From positions 1 to 44,908 of the forward strand of contig JAHECB010000004.1 in NCBI GenBank assembly GCA_024641925.1: 44,908 nt of DNA, given 5' to 3'. Under the pieces are notes generated by a model. The model did no database searches, had not been told where the DNA came from, and saw only the letters and a list, made by a program, of their open reading frames with translations. This DNA is from Betaproteobacteria bacterium. GTDB taxonomy: Bacteria > Pseudomonadota > Gammaproteobacteria > Burkholderiales > Burkholderiaceae_C. Positions 29,274-38,678 of this stretch are shown here, one piece after another (the stretch's first letter is position 1; every line of letters starts with the position of its first letter). A program made the translations under genes and the position numbers.

Positions 29274-32069
29274 CTACAGGCTCGCCATCAACTTCAGTAC
29301 TTCATCGCGCGTCGGCAGCGAGGAGCCTACGGCATCCAAAGCCTTCAATTCCTTGCGCGCGAGATCTTTGTCGCCGCTCAGTATGGCAATTTTCGCTAGG
29401 TTGAGTCGAAGGCCGGTGTCATGGGGGGACAAGGCCACAGCCTCTCGTTGCACCGTCAATGCGGCACTGACCTGTTTTTCGGCTGCCAGTGCCATCGCCA
29501 GGGTATCCATCAGCGACGGGCGATTGGGCATGATGGCGTTGGCCTTGCGCGCCAGATCAACGGCGCCAGCGGGCTTTTCGAGCACCACCAGCAACCAGGC
29601 CAGATTGTTCAGGGCCAGCACGTGATCAGGACGTTTGGACAATACGGCACGAAGGCGCTTTTCGGCAACGGGCAATTGGTTGCGCAGGATGGCCGACAGC
29701 GCCAGCTGATATTCGAACGACAGGTCCTGAGGGTGGTCTTTTACCCATCGGTCGGCAAATCGATCGGCCTCGCCCGTGCGATTGCCGGCCAACAGGCCCT
29801 TGTGCAGGGCGACGGCCAGTTCGCTGTCATCGGGCAACGCAGACAACCCCTTGCGAAATGCGGCAATGGCGCCCTCGGGTGACCGCTTGCGCATCTGAAC
29901 GGCCGCTTCAAAGAGATAGCCTGAAGGCTGATCGGGCTGGCGTTTCTGTGTGCGGCGTGCCACGTCGAGTGCATCGTCCAGGCGGTTGGTTGAAACCAGC
30001 AGGTCGACCAGGCCCGCCTGGGCGGCCATGACCTCGGGTTGAACGTCGAGTGCCTTGCGCAGGTTGGTCTCGGCTGCTGCGGTGTCGCCCATGGCCTTGT
30101 ACAGGTCGGCCAGGCGCAGGAAGGGCAAGCCCGAGCTCACATCCAGATTGGTCAGCCGACGGAACACACTGATGGCCTGCTGGCGGTCTCCTGATTCCGC
30201 CAGCGCTCGGCCGAATGCGTCCAGCAGGTTCTGGTCATTGGGTACGGCTGCCACGGCGTCCTGCGCTGCATTCAAGGCTTCTTTGTAGGCCCTATCGGCC
30301 AGCAGGCGGTTGATCAGCATCAGCCGCGCCGCCGGTTCACCAGGCGTGGCCTTGATGGCCTCTGCCAGGAGGGCATTGACCTCCTGGGCCGGTGCACCTT
30401 GTGTTGCGCGCAGCTCGGCCAGCGACATGCGTGCCAGGTGGTTCCTGGGATCCAGCGCGATGGCGGCCTCGAAGCGGGCATGCGCTGCCTGCGGATTTTT
30501 CTCTGCCACGTCCAGTGCCGCCAGGTTGGCTGTGGCTACAAACAGGCGCGGGTCCAGCTTCAAGGCCGCTTCAAAGGCCTCCCGGGCCTTGGGCAGATTC
30601 CCGCTGGCGACATAGACCTGGCCCAGTGTGTTGGCGGCCACGGGTTCACGCGGAAAGCGCTTCACCATGGCAAGCGCTGCGTCCAGGGCCTTTTTGTATT
30701 CACGCCGGTTCATGCGCACGGCCACGATCGTCATGTCTGCGGTGATCTCGGTGTCCTGCTCAGAAAGTTTGTTCAACTCGCTGAATGCGGTTCGATCCTC
30801 GCCGCGGGCCAGCGCCGACAGCGCCAGTGCCGAGCGCAGACGCAGGTTGTCTGGCGCCAGCTTGGATGCATGCTGGAAACTGGTTTCGGCGGCTGACAGC
30901 TTGCCCATCTGAAGCTGGGCCTCGCCCGCCAGGCCATACAGGTCGGCAATCGGCAATTTTTTGGCCAGGGCCGGCTGCAGCGTCTCCAGGCCTTTTGCCG
31001 GCTGACCAAGTCGCAGGTAAGTCTGCGCAAGATTGCGCCGGGCCAGGAACAGATCGGGATCTTTCTGCACTGCTTTTGAGAAGTAGTTCTGTGCCAGCAT
31101 CAGTGAGCCAGATCGACCCTCGATGGAGCCGGCCAACATCAGAACACCCACATGATTGGGCGAAATCCTCAGAAGCTCCTGCATGTGTTCGCGGGCGCGC
31201 GCCAGGTCACCTTCGTGAAAGGCCACCTGTGCGTCGATGAAGGTGGCCTGCGGGTGTTTGGGCAGCGCCTCGCGCAGGGCAGCAGCCTGGGCCTTGGCCG
31301 CTTTGAAATCCTTCTTCGCCAGGTAGAGCTGTACCAGGGCCAGGTGCGACGGTACGTAGGTGCGGTTGGCAGCCAGAGCCTTGCCGTAGGCGGCAGCTGC
31401 AGCCGCGGTGTCTGGCGCTGTCTGGGCCAGGATTTCGCCTTTCAGGTGCCAGGCCTCGGCCAGTTCGGGTTGTTCGGCCAGAAGCCGTTCGACAGCCGCC
31501 AGAGCCCGCGCAGGGTCGCCCTGGGCAGCGGCCAGACGGGCCTGCAGGATGACGGCCGGCCCGAAGCCGGGCTGGGCTGCCAATGCAGCGGCAATGGCCT
31601 GCTCGGCCCGGGCCTTGTCACCCAGCGACAACCAGGCTGTTGCCAGGTAGGCCTTGAGCCTTGCTGCGGCGTGGGGTTCGGCCAGTACGATGTCGTCGTA
31701 TGCCGCCGTCAGCCTTTTGGTCTCGCCATTCAGGAGCATGGCACGTGCCAGTTCCGGCACGACCTGATCAGCGCTGACCTGCTGATCCAGTGCCTTGCGG
31801 AGTTCCAGGATGGCGTTGACCGGATCGCCCGCATCGACCAAGGCCGTGCCCAGCGCGAGCCTCAACTCTGGATTGTTGGGGTTTTTCTGGATGGCGGCCT
31901 TGTATTGGACAACGGCGCCGCGGTGGTCCTTCTTTGCGGTCAGCGACTGGGCTGACAGGACCAGAGACTCCGCGGTGTCACCACTGCAGGCGACCAAGGT
32001 CATTCCCAAGTAAAGGTGCAGCACCAGTGTCAACACGACCCGTGCAAATACTCGGACGTTTCGGCGCAT
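29274..32069 (-). CDS. prsT: PEP-CTERM system TPR-repeat lipoprotein, PrsT-like (copy B)
   Basis: MRRNVRVFARVVLTLVLHLYLGMTLVACSGDTAESL lipobox; ~931 aa TPR; similar layout to copy A (VVPELARAMLLNGE vs VVPDLARAMLATGE; DEVLKLMASL vs PEVTSLLKSL). Confidence 0.83.
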   Translation of the reverse strand: MRRNVRVFARVVLTLVLHLYLGMTLVACSGDTAESLVLSAQSLTAKKDHRGAVVQYKAAIQKNPNNPELRLALGTALVDAGDPVNAILELRKALDQQVSADQVVPELARAMLLNGETKRLTAAYDDIVLAEPHAAARLKAYLATAWLSLGDKARAEQAIAAALAAQPGFGPAVILQARLAAAQGDPARALAAVERLLAEQPELAEAWHLKGEILAQTAPDTAAAAAAYGKALAANRTYVPSHLALVQLYLAKKDFKAAKAQAAALREALPKHPQATFIDAQVAFHEGDLARAREHMQELLRISPNHVGVLMLAGSIEGRSGSLMLAQNYFSKAVQKDPDLFLARRNLAQTYLRLGQPAKGLETLQPALAKKLPIADLYGLAGEAQLQMGKLSAAETSFQHASKLAPDNLRLRSALALSALARGEDRTAFSELNKLSEQDTEITADMTIVAVRMNRREYKKALDAALAMVKRFPREPVAANTLGQVYVASGNLPKAREAFEAALKLDPRLFVATANLAALDVAEKNPQAAHARFEAAIALDPRNHLARMSLAELRATQGAPAQEVNALLAEAIKATPGEPAARLMLINRLLADRAYKEALNAAQDAVAAVPNDQNLLDAFGRALAESGDRQQAISVFRRLTNLDVSSGLPFLRLADLYKAMGDTAAAETNLRKALDVQPEVMAAQAGLVDLLVSTNRLDDALDVARRTQKRQPDQPSGYLFEAAVQMRKRSPEGAIAAFRKGLSALPDDSELAVALHKGLLAGNRTGEADRFADRWVKDHPQDLSFEYQLALSAILRNQLPVAEKRLRAVLSKRPDHVLALNNLAWLLVVLEKPAGAVDLARKANAIMPNRPSLMDTLAMALAAEKQVSAALTVQREAVALSPHDTGLRLNLAKIAILSGDKDLARKELKALDAVGSSLPTRDEVLKLMASL

Positions 32070-32114
32070 GGTCTCCTCGAGTCTGTTGCCGCCGACACGC
32101 CGTCGGCCCGCGCA

Positions 32115-33488
32115 TCAGGGTTGTTTGATCGTTAGCCGCCGCATCAGGTCATACAAGGTCGGGCGGCTGACACCCAGAATCTCGGATGCCTTGACGATGT
32201 TGCCGTTGCTTCTGGCCAATGCGCCAATGATGGCTTGCCGTTCGGCAGCCTCACGCACGGTGCGCAAGTCCAGGTCGGAGATGCTGGACTGAGCCTCCGA
32301 CGCGGCTGGCGATGGCAAGCCCAGATCTTCGCAGGTCACGCGCTCATCGTCGGCCATGATCGTGGCCCGTTTCGTCGCGTTTAACAACTCTCGCACGTTA
32401 CCGGGCCAGTTGTGCTGCTCGATGGCCCGCAGGGCGTCCTCACTGAAGCTCAGCCCTGTGCGTTTTTGTTCCTGGGCGAAGCGGCGCAAAAAAGCGTGTG
32501 CCAGCATCACGGCGTCGCCTGCGCGTGCGCGCAAAGGCGGAATCTCGACCACGATCTCGGCCAGGCGGTAGAAGAGGTCTTCGCGGAAACGGCCTTCCTG
32601 GATCAGCGCCTTCAAATCCTGGTGGGTGGCGCACACCACCCGCACGTCGACGGGAATCTCCTGCCGCCCGCCCAGCCGTTCAATCGTGCGCTCCTGCAGA
32701 AATCTCAACAGCTTGGCCTGCAACCCGTGGGGCAGGTCGCCGATTTCGTCCAGCATCAGGGTGCCGTTGTGGGCGGTTTCAATTTTCCCGGGCGTGGTCT
32801 TGGCTGCACCCGTGAAGGCACCGCGCTCGTAGCCGAAGAGTTCGCTTTCCAGCAGGTTGTCGGGAATGGCTGCGCAGTTGATGGCAACAAATTTGCCGGC
32901 CCTCTTGCTGGCAGCATGCAGGCCCTGAGTGAGCACTTCTTTACCGGTCCCGCTTTCACCCAGAAGCAGCACGGTGGCATCGCTGGAGGCTACACGCTCG
33001 ATCAGGCGTGAAATGCGCAGCATTTCCGGGTCGCGGGTGATCATGCCGGCCAGCGCGTCGGGCTGGTGCAGGGCCTGCAGTCGTCGGTTCTCGGCCTGCA
33101 GCTCGGACAGGCGATAGGCGCGCTCGATAGTCAGTTTGAGCATGTCGGGCTCAAAGGGCTTGGCGAGAAAGTCATAAGCGCCCAGGCCTACCGCACGCAA
33201 TGCGTTGGACTGGTCGTTCTGCCCCGTCAGCACAATCACCTTGACGCCAGGGTCCAGCGTCAACATCTGCTCCAGAAGCTTGAAGCCCTCAGACACCGAA
33301 TCGGGGTCGGGAGGCAAGCCCAGGTCCATCGTGACCACGGCAGGCTGAAAGCGCCTGAACTGCACCAGGGCACTTTCGCGGTCGCTGGCTGTGACCGACT
33401 CAAAGCTGTCCAAGGACCACTTGATCTGCTTTTGCAGTGCCAGGTCGTCCTCGACGATGAGCAGCGGTGAAGAGGCTGTCGCAGTCAT
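32115..33488 (-). CDS. prsR: Sigma-54-dependent response regulator, PrsR-like
   Basis: Receiver domain (LLIVEDDLALQKQIKWSL, VTMDLGLPP), AAA+ GESGTGKE, GAFTGA loop (sigma-54 contact), C-terminal Fis HTH (ASEILGVSRPTLYDLMRRL). Confidence 0.92.
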   Translation of the reverse strand: MTATASSPLLIVEDDLALQKQIKWSLDSFESVTASDRESALVQFRRFQPAVVTMDLGLPPDPDSVSEGFKLLEQMLTLDPGVKVIVLTGQNDQSNALRAVGLGAYDFLAKPFEPDMLKLTIERAYRLSELQAENRRLQALHQPDALAGMITRDPEMLRISRLIERVASSDATVLLLGESGTGKEVLTQGLHAASKRAGKFVAINCAAIPDNLLESELFGYERGAFTGAAKTTPGKIETAHNGTLMLDEIGDLPHGLQAKLLRFLQERTIERLGGRQEIPVDVRVVCATHQDLKALIQEGRFREDLFYRLAEIVVEIPPLRARAGDAVMLAHAFLRRFAQEQKRTGLSFSEDALRAIEQHNWPGNVRELLNATKRATIMADDERVTCEDLGLPSPAASEAQSSISDLDLRTVREAAERQAIIGALARSNGNIVKASEILGVSRPTLYDLMRRLTIKQP

Positions 33489-35590
33489 GCTGCCGGGGCC
33501 TGGAACAGGCCAGACGTTTCACCCGACTCGAACAGCGGCAGGCGCACGGTCATGACCGTGCCCTGTCCACGCTGACTTTGCACGGTGATGTCGCCGCCCA
33601 ACTCCCGCACATATTGTTGACTCTCGTAGGTGCCGATACCCATGCCGTTGTGTTTGGTGGTGCTGAAAGGGCGGAACAGCTGGGTCTTGATGAACGCTTC
33701 ACTCATCCCGATTCCGCTGTCGCCGATGTCGACCTTGACCTGGCCGCTGCTGCGTTCTACTGCAATCCAGACTTTGCCCGGTATCGGCGTGGCGTCCAGT
33801 GCGTTTTGCACAAGATGGCCGAGCACGCGCTCCAAGCGGTCTTCATGCCCGCGTGTGGAGAGCGGCTCCAGGTGAGTGACCTCCAGCGTTCGTGACTGAC
33901 TCTGCACCAGGGCCTGCAATCGGCGTACCAGCACGGCCAGCTCGACGCCGCGTCCGGCGCCAACTGGCGCGGCGCCTTCACGCAGTTGCAGCATCAGGCG
34001 CCGCATCTTTTCCACCGAGCTGTCCACGGTCAGCAGCATGTCCTGCTGAAATTCCGGGTTGTCACGGTGCCGCTCGGCGTTTTTCAACATCAGCGACAAC
34101 TGCGTGACGATATTCTTCAGGTCGTGCACCACGAAGGCCGACATGCGGTTGAAGGCCTCGAACTTGCGTGCTTCCAGCAGGGCTTCCGTGGCCTGCATCT
34201 GGGCCAGATAGCCAGCCGCCTGGCGACCGGCCATTTTCAGCAGGTCCAGCACTTCCCAGTTGAGTTCGGTCGCCGCGCGTGGTTGTGTCAGCAATACGAA
34301 CCCCAGCAGATCGTCACCAACCAGCAGCGGCACCACCAGCCACAGGTCAGGGCTTGCCAGCAGCCACAGCGGCATCGCCATCTCGCCGTAACGCCTTGGA
34401 GATGCGCGGTATTCGGTCATGTCGATGACCCAACCCTTGTCGCGCATCAATGCACAGAAGGCGGAGTCGGCGGGCTCTTCAGCATGGGTCTGGGGCAGAT
34501 TCCAGCACCGTGCCTCGGTGTAGGGTGCTTCGTTGGAGGTCCGGGTCCACAAGCTGCCTGCGGGGCACTCGACCATGCCTGCCAGCCCGCGCACGATCAA
34601 GGTGCCGGTTTCCTGTGGTGACCGACGCGACGACAACATGTCGGTGAAGTGCAGCCACTCTTCTCGGTAGTCATATCTGTAGCTGAAGAAATGTTTGCCG
34701 ATGAAGACTTTGATCCACGCTCGGGTGGACGCCGAGAACAGCAGCACGCCCAACGATGCCAACCCCAGCACCAGCAGGCCCAGCTGCAGAGCCCGACCCC
34801 AGGAGCCGCCGAAATAACGGACGTAGTAGCCCATGGCCGACACAAAGATCAGATAGCCGCCTGCCAGGACCAGCGTGGCGGAATAGAAGGCGGCAGCGCG
34901 GGACACCTGCATGCGACGCAGCCAGTCCTTTCGACGCCGTGCAGCCATCCACAGAAACGGCACCGAAACGGTGTGCACGGCTCCTCGCAGGGCATGGGCG
35001 TCCGGGTCGACGGTGCCGAGCAACAGGGCTTCGGCGAACATGTAGATGTCGAACGCAAAGATGCACAGCAGACCGAGACAGACGGGCTTGGCACCCCAGC
35101 GCAGGTCTTCGCCGACGTTGCGCCAGACTTGCTCGACCAGGATGAGGCCCAGCACAGCCATCGCCAATGCGCAGCCCAACTGGCCGCGGCTGGCCAGCTG
35201 GGGCGAAACCGGTGGCGACATGAGCAGCAGCACGAAGGCGGTGACCAGCGAAACGGCGGCGGCGAGGCGAAGCCACTGCACGGCCCCCGAGAGCTGGGTT
35301 GATCGGTCTGCCTTGAGCAGGTGCAGGACAAACGCAAACCAGGCACCGTATCGGGCTATGTTCAGCGCCTCAGCCCACACCAGCCAGCCGTTTCGGGAAT
35401 CCACGGCATCGGCAATGGAAAGCAGGCTCCAAAGCACTGTCGTTGCCAGTGCGGCAACCAGCAGCCAGGTGGTTGGATTGACGCGCCTGACGGGGCGGGA
35501 TGACCACAGCAGGCTTGCGGCAAATGCCAGATGGATCAACGCGGCCGCGCTGTGACCGTAGATGGAGATGTCTTGGTTGCCAGTGCCCAT
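33485..35590 (-). CDS. prsK: Membrane histidine kinase, PrsK-like
   Basis: N-terminal multi-TM, GAF-like region, FVVHDLKNIVTQLSLMLKNAERH (H box), VQNALDATP, DSGIGMSEAFI; ATGA overlap with prsR. Confidence 0.92.
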   Translation of the reverse strand: MGTGNQDISIYGHSAAALIHLAFAASLLWSSRPVRRVNPTTWLLVAALATTVLWSLLSIADAVDSRNGWLVWAEALNIARYGAWFAFVLHLLKADRSTQLSGAVQWLRLAAAVSLVTAFVLLLMSPPVSPQLASRGQLGCALAMAVLGLILVEQVWRNVGEDLRWGAKPVCLGLLCIFAFDIYMFAEALLLGTVDPDAHALRGAVHTVSVPFLWMAARRRKDWLRRMQVSRAAAFYSATLVLAGGYLIFVSAMGYYVRYFGGSWGRALQLGLLVLGLASLGVLLFSASTRAWIKVFIGKHFFSYRYDYREEWLHFTDMLSSRRSPQETGTLIVRGLAGMVECPAGSLWTRTSNEAPYTEARCWNLPQTHAEEPADSAFCALMRDKGWVIDMTEYRASPRRYGEMAMPLWLLASPDLWLVVPLLVGDDLLGFVLLTQPRAATELNWEVLDLLKMAGRQAAGYLAQMQATEALLEARKFEAFNRMSAFVVHDLKNIVTQLSLMLKNAERHRDNPEFQQDMLLTVDSSVEKMRRLMLQLREGAAPVGAGRGVELAVLVRRLQALVQSQSRTLEVTHLEPLSTRGHEDRLERVLGHLVQNALDATPIPGKVWIAVERSSGQVKVDIGDSGIGMSEAFIKTQLFRPFSTTKHNGMGIGTYESQQYVRELGGDITVQSQRGQGTVMTVRLPLFESGETSGLFQAPAA

Positions 35591-35732
35591 GCCGAGGTTG
35601 TACCGCGTTGGCGCCGCTGCATGCCTGGAAGGTGCATGGGCAGCATCGCTGCGTTGGCGCTAGAGAGGTCTCGTCACTGGCCCGGAGCTTCGACCGCAAA
35701 TGCTGGCGCGCCCTGCCTTGATGGGCATCGCG

Positions 35733-37115
35733 TCAGCGTGCACCCTTGCCGGTCAATACGACGCCCACAGTCTCAAAGAGCACCACCAGATCCAGAAACA
35801 GGCTGTGGTTCTTCACGTAGTACAGGTCGTACTGGAGCTTTTCTTGGGAATCTTCGATGGTTGCACCGTAAGGATAGCGAACCTGGGCCCACCCGGTGAC
35901 GCCCGGCTTGACGCTGTGTCGCAAGGCGTAGAAGGCTATGTCCTGTGTCAACTTGTCGACAAAAAATGAGCGCTCAGGCCGTGGGCCCACCAGACTCATG
36001 TCGCCGCGCATCACGTTCAGGAGCTGCGGCAGTTCATCAATGCGAAGGCGGCGGATGATGTGGCCGACTCGGGTGATCCGGTCATCGTTGGCTGCGGCCC
36101 ACCGAGGCTTTCCGTCTTTTTCAGCATCGGTGCGCATGCTGCGAAATTTGGCGATGCTGAATTTCTGACCGTTCAGGCCAACCCGTTCCTGGCGGTACAG
36201 CACGGGCCCGGTGCTTTCGAGCTTGATCAGTACAGCGGCTAACAGCATCACCGGCAATGAAAATACGCACAAAAGACCGGCGCAGACAATGTCAAAGACG
36301 CGCTTGACGGCGGTTCGCCAGGCGCCCTGGTTGAAGCCGTCGCCAAAAATGAGCCAGCTGGCGTTCAGGTAATCCAGGCGAATCTGCCCCAGCGTCTTCT
36401 CGAAGTGCGTGTTCAGGTCATAGACCTTGACGCCGGCCGCCTTGCAGTCGAGCAGTTCACGCAAGGGCATGCTGCCCGACCGGCGCTCGGTCAGTGCCAC
36501 GACGATTTCGTCAACGCCCAGGCGGCGCGCGGTGTCGGACAGGGTATCGGACGCAGTCAGCAATTCCTGTGCGGGAACGCTGGGCTCTTTTTCATTGGGC
36601 CCGGCAACATAGCCCACGATCAGTGCGTTGGGATCGGAAGCGCGCAAAGTGCGGCCAACGATTTCAGCCGCCGGGCCCGCACCGTAAATCAGAATTCGTG
36701 CCCGGCCCGCAGGCGTCACCGTTGATTGAGCCATGTAAGCACGCCTTAGGATCAATGTCGCCACGCCAGCCATCATTGACAGTTGTATGGCCCCTCGATT
36801 GACGAGGCCAGCGGGGAGAAGCCCGAATATGGCATAGGCCAGCGGCAGCGCGACCAGCAACACCGCCAGTGCGCGAGACCATGATCGGGCGACCGTTGAC
36901 ACACCCGATTGTTCGTACAAGCCAGACGCAGAGCCGATGACTGCAAGGCAGGCTGCAAAAGACACCACGTGGGTGCCGGCCAACGGAAACACCTGATCCA
37001 GTCGGTCAACCTGCATCAAGACAGCGACCAGCGCAACCAGCAACACCCACGCCAAGTCAAAAAGCATGCCCTGGAGCGACGCCTTGCGCACGTAGTGGTT
37101 GAATATACGAATCAT
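35733..37115 (-). CDS. XrtA/PEP-CTERM system sugar transferase (TIGR03013-type, undecaprenyl-phosphate sugar phosphotransferase)
   Basis: ATG at 37115; KRVFDIVCAGLLCVFSLPVMLLAAVLIKLESTGPVLYRQERVGLNGQKFSIAKFRSM...LPQLLNVMRGDMSLVGPRPER...KPGVTGWAQVRYPYG. Confidence 0.9.
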   Translation of the reverse strand: MIRIFNHYVRKASLQGMLFDLAWVLLVALVAVLMQVDRLDQVFPLAGTHVVSFAACLAVIGSASGLYEQSGVSTVARSWSRALAVLLVALPLAYAIFGLLPAGLVNRGAIQLSMMAGVATLILRRAYMAQSTVTPAGRARILIYGAGPAAEIVGRTLRASDPNALIVGYVAGPNEKEPSVPAQELLTASDTLSDTARRLGVDEIVVALTERRSGSMPLRELLDCKAAGVKVYDLNTHFEKTLGQIRLDYLNASWLIFGDGFNQGAWRTAVKRVFDIVCAGLLCVFSLPVMLLAAVLIKLESTGPVLYRQERVGLNGQKFSIAKFRSMRTDAEKDGKPRWAAANDDRITRVGHIIRRLRIDELPQLLNVMRGDMSLVGPRPERSFFVDKLTQDIAFYALRHSVKPGVTGWAQVRYPYGATIEDSQEKLQYDLYYVKNHSLFLDLVVLFETVGVVLTGKGAR

Positions 37116-37514
37116 GAATGACTTCGGGCTGGATTTGCAATCGGCCGGCATGGTCAGGGTCAAAAGCCCTCGGGGCTCACACGTCACGATGCCGTTGCCC
37201 ACAGGGGGCGCAGAAGGCCTGAATCTCAGCCAGATACAAAAATGTAAGGGGGCGGAGTCGGCTCTCACAATCCCCGCGATGAGGGGGATTAAAGCAAGTT
37301 GGATCTACAGGGGTGTTTTCTCTCGGTATGGACTGCTTGCCAAGCCAGCGCGCCCAATGGGCGGTTGTCGGTCAAGGTTGCAGAAGACTTGGCACCTTCA
37401 TTTCGAGCATAAACAGTCTGTCGGCCCGAAGCCGAGCCTTGAGTCGGGTGCGGAGCCAACTAGTACACGCAGCCCTGTTATATCGATGGCCAGAACCCCC
37501 AAACACAAATCGTT

Positions 37515-38636
37515 TCAAGTCGGGGTATCGGCCTTGACACGGCTTTCGGGCCGATCCGATTCGTGCCATCCGAAGGCTTTGATCGTCAGATGCCGGACCA
37601 GCAAGAAGGGGGGCATGCGAAGCCAGTGACCCCGCAGGTAAAGCATCCAGGTTGCCACTTCGCGGGCCATCAGACGCGATGCGGGCGCCGGAGCTGAAAA
37701 CGTCTGGTCCCAGATCCAGTTCATCAACGGGGACAAGAGGGCGCCCGGGCCCCACTGCTGCGCGGCGCTGCTCACGGCGGTGGGAACCGGCGTGCCCAGT
37801 ACCCGTTGCAATTCATGCAGACCATAGTGCAGCGGCCGCTGAAGATTCAGTTCGACGGCCCTGGGCACCAGGGCGTCCCAGAACAGCTGGTCGACGCTGG
37901 CGTCGCGCAACAACAGGTCCAGATCGGACAGATCGCGCAATGCATGGCCCATTTCATCGTTCAGGAACAGGTGCGTCATGCTGTGCAAGACGCGGTCCAC
38001 AGGCGACAGCACATGCAAGACACGCGTACCGGCCAACGGCAGGGCGGACTCAATCAGCTTGGCGGCTTCTGGCTTGAGGCGCGCGGTTTCGGGCAGTATG
38101 GTGTGGTGCACGTCCAGCGTCGTGCCACGCTGCAAGTGCCGCATCGGAGGCAGTTCGTGCATCCACTCGCGGTAGTAGTGCTGGTTGTAGGTCGACGTCT
38201 CCGACGTCATCCAGCCATGCAGCATGAGCAGCGACTCGGCTTGCAGCAGGTGCGACTTGGGGACCAGAATATCGACGTCGGAAAACACGCGCCCCTGTGC
38301 CGCAGGCAGCCCGGCCATCGCATAGGCAGCACCTTTGAGCAGGATGACCGGTGCGCCCAGATCGGCCAGGGCCCGGTCCAGGTGACGTGCCTCGCGCCCG
38401 ACCTCTGCCAGCTGCGCCGCGCAGACGCGTTGCGCAGCTTGAAGGTGCCGCTGCAGGGGTTCAGGCAGCACCGGCGGTCCGTCAGGGGGTGACTTGATGT
38501 CCAACAGCGGACCAGCTATGCGGCCCGTGAGGCCGGAAAAACGTGCTTGCCTGAACAAGACTGACCAATCCCGGCCTTTCAATTTCGACGCGGTTTCAGG
38601 CGCACGCAGCATCTGTATCAGGAGCGCCTGACTCAT
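37515..38636 (-). CDS. Nucleotidyltransferase family protein (PF14907-type)
   Basis: LADLGAPVILLKGAAYAMAGLPAAQGRVFSDVDILVPKSHLLQAESLLMLHGW (GR..SDVDILV nucleotidyltransferase motif); EWMHELPPMRH. Confidence 0.85.
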   Translation of the reverse strand: MSQALLIQMLRAPETASKLKGRDWSVLFRQARFSGLTGRIAGPLLDIKSPPDGPPVLPEPLQRHLQAAQRVCAAQLAEVGREARHLDRALADLGAPVILLKGAAYAMAGLPAAQGRVFSDVDILVPKSHLLQAESLLMLHGWMTSETSTYNQHYYREWMHELPPMRHLQRGTTLDVHHTILPETARLKPEAAKLIESALPLAGTRVLHVLSPVDRVLHSMTHLFLNDEMGHALRDLSDLDLLLRDASVDQLFWDALVPRAVELNLQRPLHYGLHELQRVLGTPVPTAVSSAAQQWGPGALLSPLMNWIWDQTFSAPAPASRLMAREVATWMLYLRGHWLRMPPFLLVRHLTIKAFGWHESDRPESRVKADTPT

Positions 38637-38678
38637 TGTCGTGGGCGCCCGAACGGGCATGGTCGCATTTGCATGGGT

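Noticed and set aside
37390-37405. Perfect TGGCAC half of a sigma-54 site on + strand (TGGCAC-CTTCA-TTTC)
   Set aside because: The -12 GC is missing and no + strand gene lies downstream.
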